The notes beneath the pieces are model-generated. The model was not told where the DNA came from and searched no databases. It saw only the letters and a program-made list of their open reading frames with translations. A program made the translations under genes and the position numbers. 5,106 nt of DNA from an uncultured Ruminococcus sp. (lineage in GTDB: Bacteria; Bacillota; Clostridia; Oscillospirales; Ruminococcaceae), in assembly GCA_900553335.1 (NCBI GenBank), contig USCU01000100.1, positions 1 through 5,106 of the forward strand, given 5' to 3'. Position 1 is the first letter of the stretch. Every line of letters starts with the position of its first letter. This document shows, piece after piece, positions 1 to 5,106 of this stretch.

Positions 1-101
1 GCGTCAGCACATAATACCTGCACAGCAAAAGCTTAAATCATACATCTTTAATAGAATGTTCTTTCAAATATTTTACCACAAAATTTTTCGGCTGTCAACC
101 G

Positions 102-130
102 GAATACTTTACCCTGAAAAAACATAATTA
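102..130 (+). promoter_or_regulatory. Possible sigma-E-type promoter upstream of spoIIP
   Basis: GAATACT (102-108) resembles the sigma-E -35 element (ATATT core, here ATACT). CATAATTA (123-130) begins with the CATA of the -10 element. The 14-base spacer is the usual one for this sigma factor. Transcription would start about 25-30 bases before the spoIIP ATG. In Bacillus subtilis spoIIP belongs to the mother-cell sigma-E regulon, which fits. The second half of the -10 box is a poor match, so this remains tentative. No better vegetative promoter was found between 1 and 162, and no gene can be supported to its left. Confidence 0.35.
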
Positions 131-162
131 TTTAGTATAACATCTAAAGGAGTAAAAAACAT

Positions 163-1350
163 ATGGACAACCTGAAAAAACACGCTGTCAGAGCCTGTGC
201 CGTAATTGTATCGGCAGTAAGTCTGCCAATGATACTTCTTGGCGGTGTAAATATTTTTCCAAGCATTATTGATGCCGTCGCAGATACCTGTAAATCCTCT
301 GCAGCCTTAAGCTTCGGCGACAACACAGCCGTTTTCAAAGAGATCGGAAGCGTAATAAACGCACGTCTTATAAATACCCCGTCTACCGATTACGGAAACA
401 TTATAATAAACAACAATTCCGGAATTGCAATAGATATGGCACCGAACGAAACACAAGCAAACACAAACAGGAGCAACGCATCTAAAATAATTAAAACAGA
501 TGAAATGGCGAAGCAAAATCCGATTCCTTATGTTGATCCGCAGGAAAAAAACTGCGGTCCTATCGAACGTGCAACATATGGTGTATATGACGACACTCAA
601 TTTTTAACGCTTGACAGCGGCGGTCAGGTAAGAAACTGTACCGATCTAACAAACGAATATCTTTTAGAGGAAAGCCGTAAGACTCCGGATTTTACAATTG
701 ACAAAAATTCTGACGAGCCGCAGGTTTTGATCTATCATACTCACACTACCGAGAGCTTTGAACCGTATAATCGAGATTTTTACGACACATCGTTTTATTC
801 AAAAACAACTGACGAAACAAAAAACATGGTAGAGGTCGGAGAGAGAATATGCAAGCAGCTGAACGAAAACGGAATAGGCTATGTTCATGCAAAGACCATA
901 CATGATTATCCTGATTACAACAGCGCATACGATTTAAGCTACGCTACTGTTTCGTCAATATTAGAGGAATACCCTACAATAAAAGTAGTTTTGGATATTC
1001 ACCGTGATGCGATTGAAAGAAGTGATGGGACGAGAATTGCACCCGTTTGCGAGGTCGACGGAAAAAGTGCAGCGCAGCTTATGATAATATCCTGTGCAGA
1101 TGACGGAACGGGATATGTTCCCGAATACATAAAAAACTTTCACTTAGCTTGCTCGCTTCAAAACCAACTTGAAAAGGATTATCCCGATCTTGCAAGACCT
1201 GTGCTGTTTGACTACAGAAACTACAATCAAAGTCTATCACCCGGCGCATTACTTATTGAAATCGGCGCACACGGCAACTCGCTTGACGAAGCGTTTTATA
1301 CAGGCGAACTTTTGGGAAAATCACTTTCAAAACTTTTACTGTCGCTGTAA
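163..1350 (+). CDS. spoIIP: Stage II sporulation protein P (SpoIIP), peptidoglycan hydrolase
   Basis: SpoIIP is the membrane-anchored amidase/endopeptidase that, with SpoIID and SpoIIM, thins septal peptidoglycan so the mother cell can engulf the forespore. The 395-residue product matches the family length of about 400. Residues 1-7 are basic, and about 8-32 form a hydrophobic signal anchor. A variable, Asn-rich linker (about 80-125) leads to the catalytic domain (about 185-395). That domain shows the family blocks YHTHTTESF (191-199), LDIHRDA (277-283) and LIEIGAHGNSLDEA (364-377). H192/H194, H280 and E366 are the likely metal-binding or catalytic residues, assigned from the family pattern rather than by alignment. 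The ATG has a strong AAAGGAG site at 146-152, 10 bases upstream. Upstream DNA shows no gpr and downstream DNA no lepA, so the Bacillus neighbourhood is not kept. A hairpin begins 2 bases after the TAA. Confidence 0.95.
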   Translation: MDNLKKHAVRACAVIVSAVSLPMILLGGVNIFPSIIDAVADTCKSSAALSFGDNTAVFKEIGSVINARLINTPSTDYGNIIINNNSGIAIDMAPNETQANTNRSNASKIIKTDEMAKQNPIPYVDPQEKNCGPIERATYGVYDDTQFLTLDSGGQVRNCTDLTNEYLLEESRKTPDFTIDKNSDEPQVLIYHTHTTESFEPYNRDFYDTSFYSKTTDETKNMVEVGERICKQLNENGIGYVHAKTIHDYPDYNSAYDLSYATVSSILEEYPTIKVVLDIHRDAIERSDGTRIAPVCEVDGKSAAQLMIISCADDGTGYVPEYIKNFHLACSLQNQLEKDYPDLARPVLFDYRNYNQSLSPGALLIEIGAHGNSLDEAFYTGELLGKSLSKLLLSL

Positions 1351-1351
1351 A

Positions 1352-1390
1352 ATCATACCGCTTACTTAGCAACATAGTAAGCGGTATGAT
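1352..1390. terminator. Stem-loop directly after spoIIP, first copy of the repeated hairpin
   Basis: A perfect 15-bp stem (1352-1366 with 1376-1390) encloses the 9-base loop TAGCAACAT. On the plus strand it is followed by CGGTGTCG, with no T tract, so it is a poor intrinsic terminator for spoIIP as it stands. On the minus strand the stem is followed by TTTTAC, so it could stop transcripts coming from the right. It may be the left half of an ancestral bidirectional terminator that was later split. Its last three bases (GAT) also belong to the next stem-loop, so the two folds compete slightly. Confidence 0.6.
1357..1387 (+). repeat. 31-bp direct repeat, copy 1
   Basis: This 31-bp unit is identical to 1600-1630 except for T1375, which is G1618 in copy 2; the difference lies at the end of the loop. 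Copy-to-copy distance is 243 bp. Each copy is itself a hairpin, because ACCGCTTACT pairs with AGTAAGCGGT. The inner arms of the two copies (1376-1385 and 1600-1609) therefore also form terminal inverted repeats around the intervening DNA. The homology does not extend beyond the unit on either side. Confidence 0.9.
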
Positions 1391-1599
1391 CGGTGTCGAC
1401 ACAGTCGACAACGATCCCCATGGGACAAACACACTCACTTCGACAGCTTTGCCCGTCTCGTTCTGCGTTTTTCCCCTAGGAAACCCCTTTTCATCGAAAA
1501 TCGGCTCGCACCGCCGATTTTCTCTCAAGGTGTCGCTGCGTCGGCACATGTCCGCCTACGCGACAATATTTTAAAAGTGTGCTTTTTCAACAGACTTAA
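1388..1599. other. GC-rich, stem-loop-rich intergenic element (structured RNA or MITE-like insertion)
   Basis: I do not recognise this 212-bp stretch. It is about 56% G+C over 1391-1560, against about 23% over 1631-1800. It contains successive dyads: (A) 1388-1400 with 1404-1416, 12 pairs with one mismatch and loop ACA; (B) 1422-1429 with 1448-1454, 7 pairs with one bulge; a small TTTCC/GGAAA stem at 1470-1483; (C) a perfect 10-bp stem GAAAATCGGC (1496-1505)/GCCGATTTTC (1513-1522) with a 7-base loop; (D) TGTCGC (1531-1536)/GCGACA (1560-1565). Both strands are open here in one frame, but neither reading frame has a ribosome binding site or a recognisable protein, and the minus frame runs on into antisense spoIIP. 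A non-coding structured RNA or a non-autonomous repeat element fits best. Its limits follow from the flanking repeats. Confidence 0.6.
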
Positions 1600-1630
1600 A
1601 CCGCTTACTTAGCAACAGAGTAAGCGGTAT
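1600..1630 (+). repeat. 31-bp direct repeat, copy 2
   Basis: This is the second copy of the unit at 1357-1387, in the same orientation and matching at 30 of 31 bases. Left of it the sequence is ACTTAA, where copy 1 has AATCAT. Right of it is TTTATA, where copy 1 has GATCGG. The repeat boundaries are therefore sharp on both sides. Confidence 0.9.
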
Positions 1631-1633
1631 TTT
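1600..1633 (+). terminator. Intrinsic terminator, second copy of the repeated hairpin
   Basis: A perfect 10-bp stem, ACCGCTTACT (1600-1609)/AGTAAGCGGT (1619-1628), encloses the loop TAGCAACAG and is followed by ATTTTATATATA. The short T tract makes it the more convincing plus-strand terminator of the pair. It would end transcripts that pass from spoIIP through the structured element and insulate the downstream promoter. Confidence 0.65.
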
Positions 1634-1714
1634 ATATATACACTAGTGATTGTATTTTGTTTCTCATATTCCCTCTGATATGTAAAGTAACTGTAAAAAG
1701 TATCGTAGGTTTTA

Positions 1715-1743
1715 TTGCAAACTTATATGACATATGATAAAAT
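1715..1743 (+). promoter_or_regulatory. Sigma-A-type extended -10 promoter for the three-gene operon
   Basis: TTGCAA (1715-1720) and TAAAAT (1738-1743) are separated by exactly 17 bases. TG at 1735-1736, one base before the -10 hexamer, gives the extended TGnTAAAAT form. Transcription should begin near 1750, leaving a leader of about 50 bases before the ATG at 1799. No riboswitch-like fold is apparent in that leader. Confidence 0.6.
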
Positions 1744-1798
1744 AAATGTAACCATCTATTTTAATAAACCTAATACAGTTTTGAAAGGATTTATATTA

Positions 1799-2947
1799 AT
1801 GGAAATCATCAATCAAATAGATATGTTTTTCGTAAACTTTATGCTTGACATAAGAAACAGTACTCTTAGTTTTTTTATGGCTGTATTCTCGGCAATCGGC
1901 AATTCGGGCGTGTGCTGGATAGTGATCTGCGCTCTTCTTTTATCATTTAGAAGAACAAGAAAAATAGGCGTTATAACGCTTATCTGTCTTATAACCGAAT
2001 GGATTTTAAACGACGTTGTTTTAAAAAACTTATTTTGCAGGCAGCGCCCATTTGAAACATATCCTTGGATAACAACTGTAATAACTCCTCCATCGGGATT
2101 TTCATTTCCATCGGGACATTCCGCTTCGTCGTTTGCTTGTGCGACAGCGATTTATTTACAAAACAAAAAGTTCGGAAAGCCTGCTTTTGTGTTGGCATTT
2201 CTTATTGCATTTTCGAGAATGTATTTCTGCGTTCATTATTTTACAGATGTATTAATCGGATGTATCTTTGGCGTTTTAGTTTCACTTGTAATAGTAAAGG
2301 TAATTTATCCGCACACTTTTGATTCTTACAAATGTAATATTTTCAAAAGCAAAAAAGGCTTTGTTTTGTCAGACGGATTTACTTGCGCACCGATAAGTGA
2401 TGAGATCTTCTCAAAAATAAACGGCATTTCTTTTAAAGAAAATACAAAAATCAAAAGAAATATGCTTCACTATATCAAAGTCAAATACATAGACTTTAAC
2501 GGAGCGGAGCAAACAGGCGAGCTTATTGCAAACCGTCTTATTTCAAAAAGGCTTCTAAGAATATTTAAAAAGCTTTACAAAAAGGGATATGAAATTGAAA
2601 AGATACGTCTTATTGATGAGTACGGCGCAAATGATGAAAAAAGCATGGAAGATAACAACTCCTCTGCGTTTTGCTACAGAACTATAGCAAATACCGACAC
2701 TCTTTCAAATCACGCAAAAGGGCTTGCAATAGACATAAATCCGCTTTATAATCCGTACATACAAAACGGAAAAGTTCTTCCTCCAAGCGCTCAAAAATAC
2801 GCCGACAGAACAAAAGACTTTCCGCACAAGCTTGATAAGTACGACTATTGCGTTCGTCTTTTTAAATCGTATGGATTTGAATGGGGCGGAGATTGGACAA
2901 ACGATTCAAAGGACTATCAGCATTTTGATATAAACATAAAAATTTAG
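1799..2947 (+). CDS. Fusion of a membrane PAP2 lipid phosphatase and an M15 (VanY-like) D,D-carboxypeptidase domain
   Basis: The product has 382 residues. Residues 1-170 are a PAP2 phosphatase with about four to five membrane segments (roughly 22-50, 56-75, 108-121, 128-143, 150-169). All three motifs are intact: K76-x6-R83-P84, PSGH (104-107) with H107, and S139-R140-x5-H146-x3-D150. Such enzymes dephosphorylate phosphatidate-type lipids or undecaprenyl pyrophosphate. Residues about 190-382 are an M15-type zinc peptidase, with SNHAKGLAID (303-312; ligands H305 and D312) and DYQHFD (372-377; catalytic D372, ligand H375). M15 enzymes cleave peptidoglycan stem peptides. The lipid substrate cannot be told from sequence. 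Start: ATG 1799 has GAAAGGA at 1783-1789 with 9-base spacing. An in-frame TTG at 1715 was rejected because it lies in the -35 box and has no ribosome site. Oddity: the PAP2 topology and the basic residues after the last helix place the peptidase domain in the cytoplasm. Confidence 0.88.
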   Translation: MEIINQIDMFFVNFMLDIRNSTLSFFMAVFSAIGNSGVCWIVICALLLSFRRTRKIGVITLICLITEWILNDVVLKNLFCRQRPFETYPWITTVITPPSGFSFPSGHSASSFACATAIYLQNKKFGKPAFVLAFLIAFSRMYFCVHYFTDVLIGCIFGVLVSLVIVKVIYPHTFDSYKCNIFKSKKGFVLSDGFTCAPISDEIFSKINGISFKENTKIKRNMLHYIKVKYIDFNGAEQTGELIANRLISKRLLRIFKKLYKKGYEIEKIRLIDEYGANDEKSMEDNNSSAFCYRTIANTDTLSNHAKGLAIDINPLYNPYIQNGKVLPPSAQKYADRTKDFPHKLDKYDYCVRLFKSYGFEWGGDWTNDSKDYQHFDINIKI

Positions 2948-2963
2948 TTTCTGGGGGAACGCC

Positions 2964-4439
2964 ATGAAAAGTGCAGAATTAAAAATCGACAGAAGTAAAA
3001 AGCTTTCTACAGTCAGCAAAAATATTTACGGACATTTTTCCGAACATTTGGGCAGATGTATATACGACGGCATTTTTGTGGGTAAGGATTCGATTATACC
3101 TAACAAAAACGGACTTCGGACAGATGTTGTTAAAGCCCTTTCGGAAATCGGAATTCCTGTGCTTCGATGGCCGGGCGGATGCTTTGCTGACGAATACCAC
3201 TGGCGTGATGGAATAGGAAATTATGACAAGCGCAAAAGAATGATAAATACAAACTGGGGAGGTACTGTCGAGGATAACTCTTTCGGTACTCATGAGTTCT
3301 TTGAGCTTTGTGAACAGCTCGGTTGTGAACCGTATATCGCAGGCAATATGGGCAGCGGAACAGTCCGTGAAATGAGCGAATGGATAGAATACATAACCTT
3401 TGACGGCGACAGCGAATTGACAAGACTAAGAAAGAAAAACGGAAGAGAAAAGCCTTGGAAATTAAAATACTTCGGAATCGGCAACGAAAGCTGGGGATGC
3501 GGCGGAAGCATGACTCCCGAGTATTATTCAGATGTTTACCGAAATTACCAAAGCTTTTGCAAAAACCTAAGCGGAAACGTGCTTTACAAAGTAGCATGCG
3601 GACCTAATGCGGACGATTATAACTGGACCGAAAAGCTTATGCAAAGACTTGATCCAAACTGGCATCTTGATGCAATTTCGCTCCACTACTATACGATACC
3701 AACAGGAAATTGGGAGAAAAAAGGCTCGGCAACTGAATTTTCGGACGTTGAGTATTATTCTACTATCTCAAAAACGCTTTACATGGAAGAGCTTATTGCA
3801 AAGCATTCTGAGATAATGAGAAAATACGACCATGAAGGAAAGGTAAAACTATTTGTTGACGAATGGGGAGTCTGGTGCGATGTCGAGCCAGGTACTAATC
3901 CGGGATTTTTGTATCAGCAAAATTCTATGCGTGACGCAATAGTTGCGGCGATAAACTTAAATATATTCAATCAGCACAGTGATATTGTTGAAATGGCGAA
4001 TATTGCACAGGCGGTAAATGTGCTTCAGTCGGTAGTTTTGACAGAAGGTGCACAAATGGTCAAAACACCTACCTTCTATGTATTTAAAATGTTTAAACCT
4101 CATCACGACTCTGTACTTTTGCAAAGCGAGATCTCAGAAGTCATAACAGGTGACGATAGCACATCTCTTCCTGCTCTTTCCTGCTCTGTAACCGAAAACA
4201 AAGACGGTATTTTTGCAACGCTTTCAAACTGTTCCTTAGAGGACGATATTACAATAACCGTAAACGAAGGAGATATTGTTTTTTCTCAAATAATAACATC
4301 TCAAAGCCCGTGTGACTATAACGATTTCGGTAAAAATGAAAAAGTTACCCTCAAAAACTATAATGGATTTAAGTGTGAAAACGGCAAGACGGAGATTATA
4401 GTTCCCCGATGCTCAGTTGTTTCGGTACAGTTTAAATGA
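2964..4439 (+). CDS. GH51 alpha-L-arabinofuranosidase (AbfA-type, intracellular)
   Basis: This retaining glycosidase releases terminal L-arabinofuranose from arabinan or arabinoxylan oligosaccharides. The 491-residue length is normal for bacterial GH51 (about 500). The N-terminal block IYGHFSEHLGRCIYDGI (21-37) and RWPGGCFADEYHWRDGIG (68-85) are family hallmarks. The acid/base is E175 in GNESWGCGG (173-181), and the nucleophile is E300 in VDEWGVW (298-304). The TIM barrel spans roughly 20-370, and a beta-sandwich C-terminal domain (about 375-491) completes the fold. There is no signal peptide or anchor, so it should act in the cytoplasm on imported oligosaccharides. The ATG is preceded by GGGGGA (2953-2958) at 5 bases. 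Only 16 bases separate it from the upstream stop, with no terminator, so cotranscription with the PAP2-M15 gene is likely. No transporter, arabinose catabolic gene or regulator lies in the window. Specificity for 1,2-, 1,3- or 1,5-linkages cannot be read from the sequence. Confidence 0.96.
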   Translation: MKSAELKIDRSKKLSTVSKNIYGHFSEHLGRCIYDGIFVGKDSIIPNKNGLRTDVVKALSEIGIPVLRWPGGCFADEYHWRDGIGNYDKRKRMINTNWGGTVEDNSFGTHEFFELCEQLGCEPYIAGNMGSGTVREMSEWIEYITFDGDSELTRLRKKNGREKPWKLKYFGIGNESWGCGGSMTPEYYSDVYRNYQSFCKNLSGNVLYKVACGPNADDYNWTEKLMQRLDPNWHLDAISLHYYTIPTGNWEKKGSATEFSDVEYYSTISKTLYMEELIAKHSEIMRKYDHEGKVKLFVDEWGVWCDVEPGTNPGFLYQQNSMRDAIVAAINLNIFNQHSDIVEMANIAQAVNVLQSVVLTEGAQMVKTPTFYVFKMFKPHHDSVLLQSEISEVITGDDSTSLPALSCSVTENKDGIFATLSNCSLEDDITITVNEGDIVFSQIITSQSPCDYNDFGKNEKVTLKNYNGFKCENGKTEIIVPRCSVVSVQFK

Positions 4440-4690
4440 CTAAAAAAATATGCAGAAAATGTCTTACCCGGGACATGGACGAGGACGAGTTCTTCAAAGA
4501 GCTTTCTTTATATATTAAAAACTATCCCGAAGAAAAAAGAGTTACCGAACATATCTACAAGCACAGACTTGAGATTTGCAGTAACTGCGACGAGCTTATA
4601 AACGGAATGTGCAGAAAGTGCGGTTGTTATGTTGAACTTCGTGCAATGAAGATTAAAGCATTTTGTCCGGCGGTTCCGGAAAAATGGTGA
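4436..4690 (+). CDS. Small Cys-rich putative zinc-binding protein, DUF6171-like
   Basis: This 84-residue protein has no known function. It has eight cysteines in clusters: C6-x2-C9 at the start, then C48-x2-C51, C59-x2-C62-x-C64 and C77. The order CxxCL-x-RD, a charged helical middle (17-45, ending YKHRLEICSNC), then GMCRKCGCYVELRA and a final CP matches what I remember of the DUF6171 family of Clostridia. The family name is from memory, not from a search. The cysteine pairs suggest one or two zinc knuckles. There is no signal peptide, so it is probably cytoplasmic. Its ATG overlaps the arabinofuranosidase stop as ATGA, and no clear ribosome site precedes it, so translation is probably coupled to the upstream gene. 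A later ATG (codon 14) would lose the first CxxC pair and is less likely. Confidence 0.8.
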   Translation: MTKKICRKCLTRDMDEDEFFKELSLYIKNYPEEKRVTEHIYKHRLEICSNCDELINGMCRKCGCYVELRAMKIKAFCPAVPEKW

Positions 4691-4756
4691 TTTCAGTAAG
4701 GGCACAGTCCCCGGTTTCAATGTTTTAAACGGGATATCTTAATTTAGTTATAAATG

Positions 4757-4796
4757 ACGGCGGTACAGCCAACAGGTCGTACCGCCGTTACTTTTT
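4757..4796 (+). terminator. Intrinsic terminator of the operon, between convergent genes
   Basis: A perfect 10-bp GC-rich stem, ACGGCGGTAC (4757-4766)/GTACCGCCGT (4779-4788), encloses a 12-base loop. The loop can add three inner pairs (4768-4770 with 4775-4777). The stem is followed by TACTTTTTATT, so it is strong on the plus strand. The T run overlaps the TAA stop of the convergent minus-strand gene at 4795-4797. On the minus strand the stem is followed only by CATTTATAAC, so termination there should be weaker. The 66 bases between the small Cys-rich gene and this stem hold nothing else supportable. Confidence 0.88.
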
Positions 4797-5106
4797 ATTC
4801 AAGATATCTTTCCTTAAGCGTTTGAATTTCACTATCAGCAACGCCCAAACATTCAGATAAAAACCTAGCTTCTCCTCCACGCTCATCTATGACATGGTAA
4901 ACGCTTTCAATATAATCTCTATGTACCGACAACATAATATCCGCTTTTTTTACTACATCAGCGTCATCTGTTTTTAGTTTTATAATTTCAAGCAGTTTTT
5001 TACCTGCAAATTGATTTGTCAAAAGATAGTCTTCTATTATTGTTTCTCTTGAAACGCCCAGCGCCATTAATACAAACGCCGCTGCCATTCCTGCACGGTC
5101 CTTTCC
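4795..5106 (-). CDS. Tyrosine-protein phosphatase (Y_phosphatase3-type), C-terminal part, cut by the window edge
   Basis: The last 103 codons are visible. The frame stays open to base 5106, and the true start lies outside. The first six residues, GKDRAG, are the tail of the P-loop CxxGKDRTG of bacterial tyrosine phosphatases related to Listeria LipA and mycobacterial MptpB. The catalytic cysteine must lie a few residues beyond the edge. Next come a hydrophobic helix (MAAAFVLMALGVSRETIIEDYLLTN) and the C-terminal pattern HRDYIESVYHVIDERGGEARFL plus LG and ERYLE, where the family usually has YL, GL and LR. Methionine 7 (base 5088) is not a start, since the P-loop precedes it in frame. Position five of GKDRTG is Ala here, a conservative variant. 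The gene converges on the three-gene operon and shares its terminator region. Such enzymes hydrolyse phosphotyrosine and sometimes phosphoinositides or phosphoserine; the substrate here is unknown. Confidence 0.85.
   Translation of the reverse strand, partial: GKDRAGMAAAFVLMALGVSRETIIEDYLLTNQFAGKKLLEIIKLKTDDADVVKKADIMLSVHRDYIESVYHVIDERGGEARFLSECLGVADSEIQTLKERYLE

Noticed and set aside
39..46. CATACATC, a good match to a sigma-E -10 element
   Set aside because: No -35-like sequence lies 14-15 bases upstream, and it is over 110 bases from the spoIIP start.
37..67. Possible divergent minus-strand promoter (TTGAAA, 19-base gap, TATGAT)
   Set aside because: The spacer is too long and no reading frame with a ribosome site starts to its left within the window.
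1253..1549. Minus-strand open frame of 98 codons across the structured element and the spoIIP 3' end
   Set aside because: Half of it is antisense to the conserved end of spoIIP, it reads straight through the hairpin, and it has no recognisable domain. If the element is repetitive, such a frame may be annotated often as a spurious gene.
1715..1798. TTG start giving the PAP2-M15 protein 28 extra residues
   Set aside because: The TTG is the likely -35 box, there is no ribosome binding site before it, and ATG 1799 has a well-spaced GAAAGGA.
3130..3597. Minus-strand open frame of 155 codons inside the arabinofuranosidase gene
   Set aside because: It is antisense to the catalytic barrel coding region. 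The Arg-, Cys- and Phe-rich product has no domain pattern, which is typical of a shadow of a real gene.
4710..4733. Weak stem CCC-G-GTTT with AAAC-GGG after the Cys-rich gene
   Set aside because: It has only seven pairs with a bulge and no T tract, and a much stronger terminator lies 24 bases downstream.

Overview
The window looks like a low-GC, spore-forming Firmicute of the class Clostridia, plausibly a gut Ruminococcaceae/Oscillospiraceae-type anaerobe. This rests on a full-length SpoIIP, purine-rich AAAGGAG/GAAAGGA ribosome binding sites, A+T-rich intergenic DNA, an intracellular GH51 arabinofuranosidase and a small Cys-rich protein of a type I know from Clostridia. The species cannot be fixed from the sequence.

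Layout. Bases 1-162 are non-coding as far as I can see and hold a possible sigma-E-type promoter. spoIIP (163-1350, +) follows. Bases 1351-1798 are a 448-base gap with unusual structure: a 31-bp hairpin-forming sequence occurs twice as a direct repeat (1357-1387 and 1600-1630, 30/31 identical). It brackets about 212 bp of GC-rich DNA (about 56% G+C at 1391-1560, against about 23% just downstream) full of stem-loops. An extended -10 promoter (1715-1743) then drives what looks like a three-gene plus-strand operon: a PAP2 phosphatase/M15 peptidase fusion (1799-2947), a GH51 alpha-L-arabinofuranosidase (2964-4439) and a small eight-cysteine protein (4436-4690, overlapping the previous stop by ATGA). 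A terminator hairpin (4757-4796) separates the operon from a convergent minus-strand gene, the 3' part of a tyrosine-protein phosphatase that runs off the right edge.

How the genes relate. SpoIIP degrades septal peptidoglycan during engulfment, and the PAP2-M15 fusion carries domains typical of lipid-carrier and peptidoglycan metabolism, so two neighbouring transcription units touch the cell envelope. The arabinofuranosidase is a cytoplasmic plant-polysaccharide enzyme with no obvious link to them. The operon may therefore be one of convenience.

The parts most worth a second look are the repeat-bracketed structured element at 1352-1633 and the PAP2-M15 fusion, whose predicted topology puts a peptidase of a wall-active family in the cytoplasm. 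No CRISPR array, tRNA, rRNA or transposase gene was seen.
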